Positions 35,262 to 48,005 of a DNA stretch of 64,000 bases are shown here, piece after piece (within the stretch, counting starts at the first letter, position 1; each line of letters starts with the position of its first letter). The stretch comes from Acanthamoeba sp. SK_2022b (taxonomy: Eukaryota; Discosea; Longamoebia; Acanthamoebidae), in assembly GCA_027943245.1 (NCBI GenBank), contig JANDJZ010000133.1:27885-91884 (forward strand). Direction: 5' to 3'. Under the pieces are notes generated by a model that did not search any database, was not told the origin of the DNA, and was given only the letters and a program-made list of their open reading frames with translations. A program made the translations under genes and the position numbers.

Positions 35262-38200
35262 TTACATCCAGGGAGCCCACCCGATGTACATGCGGGAGAG
35301 GTTGTCCTGCGAGATGGCCTCGTTGATTTGAGTGTGGACCTGGCCCTCCACGGAGAGGGTCACGTAGGACTTCTCTTGTCCCTTGAGCCTTCGCTCGATG
35401 TCCGCCACCGTCTGCACCGCGCTCTCGTTGTTGGTCTCGCCAGTCGCTGCCGTCTGTCAGAGCAGTCAGTGAGCCGAACCTCAGGCCAACGGAGAGGGAG
35501 GGGTGAGCGCTGTACGGTGGAGCGATGGCCCTTGGCGGTCCACTCGACAAGCGGATCGTAGATGAAGGTTTCGAGCACGCTCATCAGAGTGTCCTTGTTG
35601 TCGCGGAGCACGCGTAGTGTCAGCTCGCACACCGATCGATAGACCCCCTCGTGTTTGGTCAAGCCCAGCGCGTCGGTCATGTTGGGCGTCAGCCGGAACG
35701 GCACCTGTTGTCACCAACACTCACTCATTCGTGGACTGCCCACCCCCTCACGCCATGCCCAGCGCGCACGCACCTTTTCAGGCTTCTCGAACGTGAGGCC
35801 GCGCCAGAAGAGGCAATTGAAGTCGACGTGCACGCACTCGCCCGTGGTGGAGTCGAACAGAATGTTCTCGCCGTGTCGGTCGCCCAACCTATCAGAGATG
35901 GTGTGCGGTGTGTGTGTGAGAGAGAGAGAGTTTTTCAGTCTGGAACGAGCGATGGTGCGCGTGGGAGAGTGAGAGACGAACCCAACGAGGTAGCCCACCA
36001 TGGACATGACGGCGATGGCGCGAGCATAGGCCAGGCGCGCCTCGAACCAGGTCGTGGGGTCGGAGAAGGACTTGAGGAACCACTTGTGGAAGACCGGCGG
36101 ATAGAATGGCAGCACGTGGTCCCGGTAGATCTCCAACGGTGGCATCTTGGACCCCCACACGTCGCGCAGCTGCTTTGTCTATGTGGACCGCACACGCACA
36201 CGCACACGCAGGTCGGTGGGGAAGCCCAATTGTACAAAAGGGCACCGGGGGGGATCGTGTACCACCAGCCCGAGCCCTTCGGCGTTGTAGATGGCGTTGA
36301 GGATGTGTCGGAATCCCGTCGTGTTGGGCACCCACTCGATCAGGCCACACTCCTCGTTGAGCGGCACCACGGCGTACGTTCGAATCCCTAGCGTGCGCAC
36401 GTTAAACGCCGCAATCCATCATCGTGTGCGCGTGCGTGTGATGGTGGTGTGGTGGATGGTTGAAAATATGTACGAAGTTTGCGACGCCTGGTTTCGGGAT
36501 GCTTTTTGAGGAGCTTGTTGATCATGGTGTTGAACTCCATCATGCGGCAGTCCTTCCGGAGATCGTCCTTGGGCTTGCACAGGAACAGGTACTCCTGGCC
36601 GTCGCTGCCCACCATCGTGATCTTCTTGGGCCGCTGCAGCGATCCCATGATCTCTATCTACATTGCCCGCGCGCCGCACAACAACGCATGCGCGTGTGTG
36701 AGCGAGCCGAGCCACTCGCTACCCCCAAGCGAGCGGGCAAGAGAGCAGAGCAGAGCACACCTTGTCCTGGAGCTCCTGGACGAACACCTGGTCCTCGGGG
36801 AACGGGTTGTAGTTGGGGTCAATACGGTCGCCGGCCGGAAGTGTGGCGGCGAGCTGGGTCTGGAGGGGCACGATGAGCTGCATCGGCTTCATCTCGGGGG
36901 CCTGCAGGCTGGACTTGGAGAGTAGCCACGTGTTGGCGTTCTTGGGCACGTTTGCGTCGGAGATTTCCTGTTGTTTGTTGGAGACACGCCAGTGACCGTT
37001 CGCAATCAATTGCTTGGACCCGGTGGTGGTGGTGGCGGGTGGTGGGGCGTACCAAGAGGTAGTTACAGAATTTCTCGGCGTAGGTGAGCTGTTCCTTGAG
37101 CTTGTGGCTCTTCTCCTTGGCCTTGTTGAAGATGGTGATGGCCCGCTTCTTCCGAATGCTCATTCGCGAGTGGAATAGGGCTGAGAGCCACCACAGATTT
37201 TCCGTTTTAGAGACAACAGCAACAGCAACAGCAACACACAGGCCTCGACTCCTCGCGTACCGATCATGGACCACATGGCCTGCTGGGGATAGGTGACGAG
37301 GACCTGGAGGGTGATCTCCTCCAGGAGGCCGTAGACGTCGGTCTGCCGATGGCAGATGCGGGAGATGATCTGCGGGTAGCAGGTGTACCACTGGTACGCG
37401 GCCACCTTCTTCGCTATCTTCGCCATCGATCGGTTCACCGTCTCCAAGCATTTGATGGCCTACACACGCTTCCGTGAGTGGACCGCTCAATGTTGTGCGT
37501 GCGTGCGTGCGTGCGTATTGTGAGGTGCGCGTGCATTCTTGGTCTTGTCGTCAGCGCGTTCCTTGGTGTTTTGCTGGCGGGCGACGTCGGCGCCAAAGTC
37601 GAGCCACAGGGTGAGCATGCGGGGCATGGACTGGAAGATGTATCGGTGGCCATACACCAGGGAGCCGCCGTAGTTGGTGATGACATAGGGGAACATCGCC
37701 ACGAAGGTCGGGTCCATCATCGCCTGCGGTCCCACATCCATGGAACAAACGCCTGTCATTTAGCGGAAGCGGGAGAAGAAGGAGAAGGAGAGGGAGGACT
37801 ACCATTTCGTGGTGTTGGCGCCTGCATTCAGTCACCAAGGTGTCCCAGTACTGCCCGAGAAAGAAGAAGGCTTTCTCCCAGCCCGGTTGGATGGTGATCA
37901 CCTTGTCGTACTGCTCCTTTACGTCTTGCTGCACGCGGAACCATGGACGGATTGACCGAGCGCTCCAGTCAGCCAACCATCATCGTTAATGTTTGTCAAG
38001 CGACTGCCGCTAGTTGCGTACGTAGGCGCTCTGTCCGGTCTGCTGCGTCCAGCGGGCCGCGAGAAGGCAGGCCTTGGCCAGGATCGGATCGCTGGGACAT
38101 GATACGCGTCAGCAGGCCAACACCCATCACCACGACATCACGAGCACAAGGATAGGGGAAAGCATGTGTGTACCCAGGTTCGGGAGCAGATTCGCCGCGT

Positions 38201-41200
38201 GTCCGCAGGTTACTGGGCTTCTTGGGGATCTCGGCCGAGTGGGCAGCGGTCACCTTCTGCAGCTGAACCAAGGCCTGGTGGTGTTCGCCCTGCGCCCAAC
38301 GAAGCTTGGCGCTCTCCAGGTGGAACTTCAGGCTCTGTTGATTCGTGCTGTATCGGGTTGGCGGTCAGTGAGAGGCCTTTACGGTCGGTGATTGGCCCGG
38401 GGGCAACAGCGCGTACCTGGCCCGTAGCACGGCAGCGGATGCGGTCTGGTACTGGGAGGCCGTTCTTGCCACTTTGGCGATCTGCAGCCAGCAGTTGTTG
38501 GCCTTGTCTGGCATCCCGTGAAGATCAAAGATGGCCCTGCGCACGTTCCAGTGAGTCCCCCATGTTCGATCATCGAGACAAGTAACAACATTGAGGAGCC
38601 CATCATCTACAGCACCACCAGCAGGCAGGAGAATACATACCGTCGAAGGTTGAGGATCGGCTCCCGCGTCTTGAAGGAGGGCTGCGCTCTACGCAAGCGG
38701 GCGTCCCATGAATTCAGAAGGTCTTTGACCCCGTCGCCTGTCTGACTGAGACCGAAGCTCTGCTCCAGTTCTGACACACGCACAAGACGTTAAGCAACGA
38801 AAGCAGGGCTCGGTTTTGTCGGTTTGTGGGACAGGCTACCGTGCAGCATGTGCAGCTTGGCGAAGTAGGGATAGGCGCGCTGGTAGGACTCCATGCTCGC
38901 CGCCGACAGGACGCCCATGACCTCGGCCCTCGTCTTCTGCAACAGCTTCTGGAACAGGGTGTCGTCCTGCCGCTTGATGGCCAGCACCAGCCCGCCGAGC
39001 GCCACCTCAAAGTCCAGCGGCGAGTCAGGGCCTGACAAACCCACATACACGGGCGCACGTCAGCACCGCTAGGGCATCCAACACTTTTGAGAAGTTATCT
39101 GACTTTGCAATGAAGTGACCACTGCGTACCCGAAGCTTCGACAGGTGGCGCTGGCGCGTTGTGCGTCGTGGTCGGGCCGTTGAGATCGGGCAAGCGGCGC
39201 AGATGGGGCGAGAGGAACTTATGAAGAACGTCCCACTTGCCCAGCCGCCACGCCGCCTGTACTCCGTAGGACATGAGCACCGCCTCGTACCGATCCGGTC
39301 GCTGCGTTGGCGTTTGTTTTGTTTGTTTAGCCAATCAGGCGCCTGGTGGCCACCAAAGCAGAGAGGTAGGGGCACCTGAGAGGAGGCCATCTGCGCGGTC
39401 ACGAGATTGAGCATCGTCTCCAGCTGGCCCAGGTTCAATAGGCAGTTAAAGCGACCAATCTGGTGCGAGAAGTTTTCCTCTGTGTGGATTTGCAGTGCCT
39501 GGGGCCCACGACGAAGCAAGAAGGGAGCATGTGAGCTTGCACATGATACGCCGTATTGTGACTGTGAGTGAACCGACCTGATCGTAGCACATGAAGGCGT
39601 CGCGCCACTTGCCCGAGTTCTCGAGGTCGAGGATGTGGTCCCGCAGGGTGTTCGACGCTCGCAGCGTGGCGATGCCCTTGAGGCCGTCGGGCTCGTCCAG
39701 TCCCATGTAGATCTTTTGCATCAGCGAGCTGTTGACGGCGAGAATCTCGCCGCTGGCGGGAAATGGCGTGGCAGAGTCGGAGAGGCAAATGCTTAGAGGC
39801 TATGCAACCGTACTCCACAGACGCATGTGCGATGGCATACCTGCGGGTGGACGGGTCATGGTTGATCTCCTTGCGCAGGTGGAGCTCAAAGTGACGCAGG
39901 GCTCGTGTGTAGGTTCGACAGCGCAACGACGCCTGGGCCAGGGTGAGCTGTGGTATCTGGGCCAGCAACTGCTCGACATGCTCGACGTCGCTAGGCTTGT
40001 TCTTGCTGCCCGAGCTGCGCGACGACGACGACCTGCTCCCAAAGACCCGCTGTTGAGCTCTGACTCTCGGAAAAGACGTATCAGATATGCGACGTACTTG
40101 GATGTGGTTCGAGAGCGTGTGCTGCGGGGATTGGTAGCCGCTTGCTGAGCGTCTAGCCACTTGTTGAGCAGGTCTATGAGGGAGAAAATCGTGGCCGTGT
40201 TCATCTGGCTGCGCTCGTCCAAAGTGCGCTCGTTCTTGGCCGACGGGCTCTTGCCTCGCGAGGGGTCCTCCAGCACCGCCAGGAACTCAGCGCAGATGGC
40301 CGCACCATCCTCCTCTCCGCCGTATCTGACCATATCGACGATGAGCCACATTAAGCGGTCGCATGTCGTGAGCCGACCCCATCATGGGGTGTCGGGCGTG
40401 GAGGAGCGTACCGGAGCACGCTCAGCACGAGATACGGGAGCAGGAAGTGAGCGGTGTTGAGGTCGTCCTTGACCACACCGCGGCAGGTCTGGAACAGATC
40501 GGCTTGCGGCCCCTTGACGCGCTGGATGAGCGCCGCGGCCCAGGTCGAGACCCACGACTGGTAGTCCTTGGTGGTCGGGTAGATGGGCACCCGAAGCTGC
40601 GTTGAGGGGTGGAGCACGTACTGCGACGACAGAAACGGCGTCATCAGCTCCCGCACGTCTTCTGAAAATCGCCTCCAGAATCGCACGCCGCGCTTCACCT
40701 CACTAAGCAGCACAGAGGCCGTGCGACAGTGAGCTTGATTGGGCGACAGTTTAAAGATAGCGCGGCCGGGAGCTGATGCACATACCTGGGGAGGTTCTTC
40801 TGAGTCTTCCTCTTCCTCCCCTTTGCCGCCTCCTTGGCGGCTCGTCGCTCGGCCAGCACCACCGGGGTTTGCTCGGTACACCCACAAACCTTGAGCACTT
40901 CCTGTTTGTTTTGTGTTGTCGAACAGACACGCCATTTAGGGGATCGGGTCCAGGTGTGGCGAGCGGTTTGAGGGAATGGCAGCAGCTGACCTGAATCGCA
41001 AAGGCGGCTCGGTCTTGGCCTCGAGTGTCCCGTGCAGCTCTGAACGCAGGCAAGAGATAAGCGGAGATGAGCTCGTAGGCCATTTCATCGTCCTCCTCGT
41101 ATTCGAGCGGCTTGTTGGTGTTGTTGGTGCCCACCAATCTCTGAGGAACAAAAGGAGAGCTCCGGAGTTCAGAGGCAGGACAGTGCGGAGGGTGGGGAAA

Positions 41201-44200
41201 CAGGGTCAACGCACGTGAAGTTCGGACTTGACATCGAGATCGAGCCGGTCAGGGTCGATGGCACCCATCTCGCCGAGACAGATGGCTATCTTGACGCGGA
41301 GCTCCTTTGACTGCGTGCGCGCGCAGAGGAGCAGAGCCTTGAGCAGGTCCAGCATCACTGGACTCACGGTTTCGGCCATGATCGCAGCAGACACCTCTTC
41401 CCTGAAACGCAGCGATGTGAGGCCGAGTAACTCAGTTGGGGGAAAGAGGGGGGGGTGATGTTACCTGAATTCGGCAAGGACCTTCTGCAGCTTGTCCACG
41501 GCGAGAAGCTGTACATCGAGGCTCTCGTGGTTGATGCCCTCGCTCAGCAGCTGCTCGAGCTGGTCCTTGAAGTCCTTGGACTGCTGGTCCTCGAGCTCAC
41601 GGCGCACGCGCGCCAGCGGCGGCAGGTCGGGCAGAAACAGGATCTTGTGGAAGTGGGGCTGCAGCGCGGCCTTGTTTTCGATGATGAGGTACTCGAAGAT
41701 GCGAATGACCTGCAGCGTGGCGGTGGAGACGTAGGGCAGCAGGTCCACTACGATCTGCGATAGGATGGGGCCCAGCTGGCTGACATCGAGCCGTGTGATG
41801 AAGTCCAGGAAGACGTCGCAAGCCGGTACAACGAGATGCGGGCACTTGAGCACCAGTCGCAGCGTCGCCATGACCTTGGGCCGGAAGTTGTTGAGGTGCG
41901 GCCCGACAAGCTGGATGAGCACGGCGAGGCTTCGCAGCGCGCTGTCCATCTCGTCGTTCTCGGGAGACGGCGTGCTCTGGCTGAGCCCCTTGAGCAGGAG
42001 CACCGACAGGTAGTCCATGATTCCGAGAAAGAACGGCCGCAGAAAGTTGGAGATGGTAGTGGCAGTATCCCCAACGATCCGAACCTCGTCGTCGTCATCA
42101 TTGGTGCCATCTTGTAGTGGCAGCCGCCGCGACAGGGTAACGAAGGCGGCCTCGACCTTGGGCCGCTTGTCGGGGTCGGCCAGCATCAGGGTGAGCTGGT
42201 CGAGCAGCTTGTTGAGACACGACTTGAGCAGGATGGCCGGGTTGGACCACTGGGGCATGAGCTGGTCGAAGAAGCGGAAGCTGTCGTCAAGCTGCTTCGG
42301 GGTGCCCTCTACGAGAAGGTAGCAGAAGATGTGATGGAAGTTGGGCACCAGGAGCTGCGGCACCGAGACCCGCAGCCGTCGCACCAGCTCCTTGAACAGG
42401 GCAAGTGACTGCTGCATGACGATCCGCGGTAGGGTGAAGGGCAATGTATGGCGCAGCAGGTGTTGCGTGTCCATGTCGAAGATGGTGCCGCTCATCTCCT
42501 CTACGAGCTCCGGTGCAGTGAGGAGGCTCTCGATGATGATGGGATAGATCTCGTGCTTGTGCATCTCAATTAGCTTGGCGAAGGGCATCTGCTTGCTCGC
42601 GCTGATCTTGCCGATTTGCTCGTGTACCGACGCGCGCAGGCCGAGGTTGGGGTGCGCCAGCTTCCCCAGAAGCGCGAGTATCGCCTCGACCAGGAAGCGG
42701 CCCTGCAGCACCGTGCAGAGCGAGCCCAGCGCGACCAGCGATGTCTCCTGCAGGCCGCTGCCAGAGTCGCTTTCGCCGTCGAGCGCAGTCTTCAGGTCGG
42801 CTATCAGCTTCTCTAGCGTGGTCGGGGCGTCCGGATTGGCGTCGAACACCGACGAGAGGCCGTCCTTGCTGACAAATTGAGGGAGGGCCTCCGCTATCGC
42901 CAGCCGTATGTTGTAGGCAGAGTCGAATACGAGGTCCATGCAACCTACGAGGCCCGCCGCCGCTCCGTTCTCGAGGAGCTCGTCCGCTGGCATGTGCGCC
43001 ACGATCCGCCGCAGGCTACGAGCAAAGTCGACGCGCTGGCCCTCGTCAGCCGACTGATTCTGAAGGAATGCGAGGAATGGCATCCACGGCGTCAGGGACG
43101 GCCGTTCAGCAGCCTTGGCCTCGTCTCCGCTTCCCTCTTCTTCCTTGCCGTCCTCATTGGCTGCCAGCCTGCGCTTCTTGCTGGCCGGCCCCTCACCTCC
43201 TTGGCTTGCTGACAGGCCGGACGATGGCAGCGACTGATCACAGATATGGCAGTTGAGGTTGATGTGCTCCAGCAGGTCCTGGAAGGCGCCGGTGGGGACC
43301 ACGTTGATCTCGGTGTGGTGGCACGCTGGGTTGCCCTCCTGTTCGACGCCCTCGTGCACGACCGGCTTGTTGTGAGGAGCAGGCCTGCTGAGCGTGTTGG
43401 CGCACATGCAGGCCAGCAGCCCAAGCTGCTTGCCTAGCATCGTCACGATCTCCGGCGATTCGTCGTTTAGCATGTCCCTGGCGCCAGAGTCAGAGTTGAG
43501 CAAATGGGAGGGAGAATAAAATAGTTATCCAAACAACTTACTTGAGCGCGGCGAGAAACTTGGGCACGTTGGGCCGAGACAATCGACTGATGAAGAGCGG
43601 GAGCTGGAGGAGACTGTGTAGCCGCACTTCGACTTGTGGATGGCGGAGAGAGGCCTGGAAGATCGCCTTTCGGGCCTTGACCGCGAACGAATTAGGAAGC
43701 CAGCAGAGGAGGCGGAGACACGACGTCACTATCCGGATCGGATACCGCGCTAGGTCAACCGACTCCGGAGCGGTTTTCGTGTCGCCGTTCACCGCCCACG
43801 GAAGTGAAGCAAGAGACATGAACGACTCCAGGAAGCCTGAGAAGAGCTCATAGTTACCTACATTTCACAAAAATAGAACAAAAAATGGTCAACACCAGCA
43901 CTACGCGTAGATCATGAAACGAGGTTGGAGTGCGCACTCAATTCCTGAAGCAGGTCGGCAGACAGATTGACCAATACGAGAAGACACACAAGTACCTGAT
44001 CGCACTCCTCGCGCTGATAAATTGCGTGCGAATTAGGGGGGAAAAAATTCCAGGTGACGAACATCGTCACGACCACGCGCTGCTGCCAGTAGCTGCTCGC
44101 CCGTACCTCCTCTCGGCACAGCTGCAGGACCACTCCTATGGCTTTGTGCAGCTTCGATAGAAGTTGCTTGAAGGCGATTGGATCCTCGGAGGAGCTGCTG

Positions 44201-46128
44201 CTGCACGTTCGCAGGATGAAATCGAGCGAATGAATGGCATCCACGAGCGAAGCCATGGCGGCCTTCTCCTCCGGTCGGCCGGCCACGGGCAAGAGCGGGA
44301 GCAGCTCCGCCAACACGAAAAGCGGTTGTAACGATGAACCAAGGCTTGCCTTGGCATCCGGCGCTGCCAACGGGTCTCTGAAGTGCAGCCTCTTCCTCGT
44401 GAGCGCACTGCTGCTGGAGGTGGAGGTGCCGGACGACTTGGCCGGAGTGGCTGACTGCTGCGTGGCTGTGGCGGCACAGCCCGACTTGGCAAAGATACGA
44501 AAGCAGCGGCGCAGATGTTCCCGTAAGGAGCAGTCGTGAATGAAGGGAAGGAGGTTGAAGACGGAGACGAGGCCTGCCGGGCACGCCTTCATGCACACGG
44601 CGAAGAGCCTGCAAAGTGCAACCTGTACGACGATGAGGAAGGGGACGATGAGCAATTCGTGGTCCACACAACCGGAAAGGAGAGGATGCTTAGACCTTGA
44701 GTCGAGAGTTAGTCGTAGTGGCCAGGCACTGCGGAATGATCGATTCAAGTAGTCGGGGCGCGTAGGGTCGAATCAAGTGGCCACCAAGCTGAGGCCGCAC
44801 GGCTTCCAGGCACATGGCCAGCTCACTGTCCATCTCGTCGCTTCTGCGACAGTGGGACATGAGTCCAAGGGCAGCGCGACGCAGGGGTGCTCGATTGCGC
44901 TGCGTGTATGTACTGTACCGCTGGATGGTCGCAGGCCGCTGCGCGGTGGAGTCGATGAGTAGGAGGGCGAGCAGGTATCGGATGGACTGCTCGCAGGGGA
45001 CCGGCGGCGGCAGTTTCACCAGCAAAAGGCGGTAGAGCTTGAGCAGCTCCTGCATACGCGAAGGCGAAAAGAGATTGTCGCTAGCTTAGGTTGCAATACG
45101 GGGCTGAAAGGTAAGCCAGGGCTGTTGTACCATTGTGAGAAACGCTGAGCCCTCCTGAAGCTGGAGCAGTAGGGTCCACAACGTGTTAGAATAACTGACG
45201 ACTGAGGGTGTCATGGTATCAACGATCCGATTGACGATGATTAGGAAGCACCGCTGGACCAGCGCGCATTCAACCGGGTCGACGACCGTTAAGAAGAAAG
45301 GCGCCTTGTTCCCTGCATTGGGTGGGCCATATTATCGTCATCTTCAGTGCCTGACCCCCACACGGGGCGCTCACTTGAGGTATACCTTCGGCGTTGGTGG
45401 TGAGGCCGGTCTCGGGATAGGCGGCAAGGAAGTTGGGGAACGCGACAACGTACACCGGCTCCTGAGCTTTCTGTTGCCCCTCCTCGTACAGCTTCCACAC
45501 GGCGCTCAAATCTGCGTGGACGTGCGTTTGCGATGAGTTGATAACAGATGCAACAACTAGGCCAGGCCACGCTTGTGCCACTCACCCTGGAGGAGAAGGA
45601 GCGCGTCTTGAAAGAGGGCAGCGAAGCCCTGGTAGGAACGAATATAGAAGAGTTCGAGCATGTGGGCAGTGAGATGCGCGAGGTCGTGGTGGAGGCTTTC
45701 GAGCTTTGGTTGTGTGAAGAGCGATGCCAGCTTGAGCACGACCAGAGCTTCCATGCACGCGCCGCCGTCCCAAAAGATGTTGGGTACGTCCTGGCACAGG
45801 TTCTGGAGCAGCGCCACCACATCCCGCACGTTGCGGACCGACCCTGCGCAGACAAGACATGTGATGAGAGGGCTGGATGCCTCTGGAGGAGAGAGGTTGA
45901 GCAAACTAAGGGCCATCCCAGTAAGGAACCTTTTGCTTTGGATGTGATGAGGTCCAGCATTTTGGTCACCAATCGCCGAAGGCGTGCAAGAAATTGGGTG
46001 TTGGAGCGAAGATTGTCGCTTTCATTCGTCATGAGGCTCTCTGCCAGAAGTTGCAATACTTTTGAAAATGAGGCCTCCTCACCGCTGTACAGTTCCATCG
46101 GCTCTCCCTCCTCCTCCATCTTCTCCAT
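35262..46128 (-). CDS. ATR-type PIKK checkpoint kinase
   Basis: This is a very large multi-exon gene. It starts at the ATG at 46128 ([20 protein letters not shown]) and ends with a FATC domain ([14 protein letters not shown] then [13 protein letters not shown]) at the TAA at 35264-35262. HEAT-like helices fill the N-terminal part, including a 680-codon exon (43503-41461). A UME-type segment follows (about 41400-41210), then the FAT region (about 40900-37000), with [20 protein letters not shown] as in ATR. The kinase domain (36655-35500) has [20 protein letters not shown] (ATP site), [24 protein letters not shown] [42 protein letters not shown] and [15 protein letters not shown] instead of DFG is normal for ATR. 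ATR senses RPA-coated single-stranded DNA and activates S-phase and DNA-damage checkpoints in the nucleus. Identity is strong; individual exon borders are approximate. Confidence 0.92.
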
Positions 46129-46247
46129 CTTCGACACGGCCGGATGCACCAAGTTTTGAGCCGAGCTTCGAAGAACATTTTTGTTTAATTTCGATGTGGT
46201 TGTTAGATTATTTTTTATATACGTGTTTTCTTTGCATTAACAAGTAA

Positions 46248-46320
46248 GGGGGTGTAGCTCAGATGGTAGAGCGCTCGCTTAGCATGCGAGAGGTAAAGGG
46301 ATCGATACCCTTCTCCTCCA
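46248..46320 (+). tRNA. tRNA-Ala (anticodon AGC)
   Basis: The 73 nt fold as a cloverleaf without an intron: acceptor ggggggt-type strand (ggggg tg), D-arm agctcagatggtagagc, anticodon stem ctcgc/gcgag with loop ttagcat (AGC), T-stem aaggg/ccctt. The G3-U70 wobble that identifies tRNA-Ala is present. The T-loop reads atcgata, with A where T54 is nearly universal, and acceptor pair 6-67 is T-T. It may be a slightly degenerate copy. A T6 run follows. Confidence 0.85.
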
Positions 46321-46326
46321 ATATGG

Positions 46327-46332
46327 TTTTTT
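46327..46332 (+). terminator. Pol III terminator (T6) of tRNA-Ala
   Basis: Six T residues start six bases after the tRNA discriminator base. Confidence 0.7.
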
Positions 46333-46744
46333 GTTGGGCTTTCGCGTCCCCCCCCCAACATTGAACCAAACCTGCTGCCGTCCGGAAGCTCAGTCGATAC
46401 CCTTCTCCAACTTACATTTTTAATCTTCTGCGCCTTGGCAATACCGTGTCATAAGCCACCTCGCATCACCTGGTGAACGAAGAGCAAGCAAACAGCACAC
46501 TTGTTGGCATCCATGACAAGTGTTGGCTAAGTCTCGCCGAAATGTCTGTAAACGCGTCTTTTCGGCCACTTGTTAATGTGGCTGGCGGTGATTGTTCACG
46601 GACGCAAAGAGGAAAGAAAGAAGGCAACCTGGTAGTCAAGCAGCTTCCAGAAAGCTAACCGTTTCGAGTATCGAGTACGACCTTCAAGTTTAAGCGAGCA
46701 ACCCTTGAATGTTTCTTAGGCTGACTTCTAAGGGCGACACAGGG
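46333..46744. other. Spacer with an internally deleted tRNA-Ala fragment (about 46387-46408)
   Basis: At 46387-46408 agctcag (D-arm) is joined directly to tcgatacccttctcc (T-arm and acceptor), matching two parts of the tRNA-Ala just upstream with the middle deleted. The rest has a short plus-strand ORF (46473-46658) without family or context and presumably the promoter of the Kazal gene. Confidence 0.55.
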
Positions 46745-47873
46745 ATGCGCTACTTGTTTTTGTTGCTTGCTCTAGCGGCTGCCCTCGTGTTGGTGGAAGG
46801 TCGCCTTAGCGGACTATGCTCTGCGGATCTGCCTTGCGAGTCAACGATGTACTGCCGTTATCCCGACGGGGCCTGCGGTTCTGTACGGAACCCTCACGAT
46901 CTTCGTCAATACGCCTTCTTACGCGTGGACAGGGTACTGGCTTATGTGAAACGCCCCCTGAGGCCTGCACAATGCAATACACGCCAGTGTGCGGCTGCGA
47001 CGGAGTCACCTACAGCAACCCATGTATGGCCCACAGTGCCGGCGTGTCTGTGCTAGGCCTCGGCGCTTGTAATGGTGTGTATTGCCTTGTGCTTGCCTCA
47101 TAACGGAACACCTGACCGACGTTGTGGCATCTCGCGCGGTCAGAAACGCTCAAGAACGCCAAGCTGGCTTCGTGCAGCGAAGGCGAGCCGTGTGACGAGG
47201 GATACTTCTGTAAGCTCCCTACAGGCAGGTGCACCGGCACGGGTGTTTGCCAGCCCAAGCCCGAGGTGAGGTTTGCCAGCCCAAGCCCGAGAGCTCACGT
47301 TGTTGCGCTGTTTTCTGCTAACCAAAGGCTGACTTGTTCGATGGCTTCAGTTCTGTACAGCTACCTACAGCCCCGTGTGCGGCTGCGACGGCCAGACCTA
47401 TCCCAGCGAGTGCGCTGCCGATGTCAAGGAGGTGGCTCTGAGCGCGGAGGGTGAGTGCAAGCCATCAGGTACTACTTGAGCTGAGCAACCCTACGCTTTC
47501 GTGACCTTATTGACCTCTGTTCCCTTCCCAGTTGCCAAGAAGGACACAGCGTGTTCAACAAACACCGATTGCGGCGAGGACGGCGCCTACTGCATGTTCG
47601 AAACTGGTAGCTGCTCAGGAACCGGTATGTTTCGCCGTGGGGCCACATGAGCGCAGGCGATGACTTGGCGCTTGCAAAGATCAATGTCCAACCGCCGTCT
47701 CTGCTCTTGGCTCATTCCTGTGTGCCTGTGCAGGCGTGTGCGCGGGCCGGCCAGAGATCTGTAACATGTCGTACCACCCGGTCTGTGGCTGCGACGGGAT
47801 CTCCTACTCCAACATGTGCAGGGCGGGCAGAGCCGGGGTATCGGTCAAGTCGGCGACGGGCCAGTGCTCTTGA
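46745..47873 (+). CDS. Secreted Kazal-type serine protease inhibitor with three Kazal domains
   Basis: The ATG at 46745 is chosen because it gives a clean signal peptide ([19 protein letters not shown]). An in-frame ATG at 46709 would extend it with a poor leader. Introns at about 46880-46930, 47075-47150, 47266-47349, 47468-47531 and 47622-47732 separate the modules. Each Kazal domain is preceded by a small Cys-rich segment ([20 protein letters not shown], then [13 protein letters not shown], then [14 protein letters not shown]). The Kazal cores are [40 protein letters not shown] and [20 protein letters not shown]. Aligned with ovomucoid domains, the P1 residues are Met, Ala and Met, which suits subtilisin-, elastase- or chymotrypsin-like proteases rather than trypsin. 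The stop is at 47871-47873. A 21-bp segment spanning the end of one exon is duplicated at 47245-47265 and 47271-47291. Confidence 0.9.
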
Positions 47874-48005
47874 GGATGCCGCTGACGTCAGCACGGAGGG
47901 GGGGAAGTTGTGTTGGCTTTGCTTCTGTTTTGTGAGTAGAGAGCTGCGAAAATTGGGACCACAAGATCACGCGATTCGTGGGGGCTGTCATGGCCACGCC
48001 AAGAG

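Noticed and set aside
46473..46658. 61-codon plus-strand ORF between the tRNA and the Kazal gene
   Set aside because: Too short, no family and no flanking exons.
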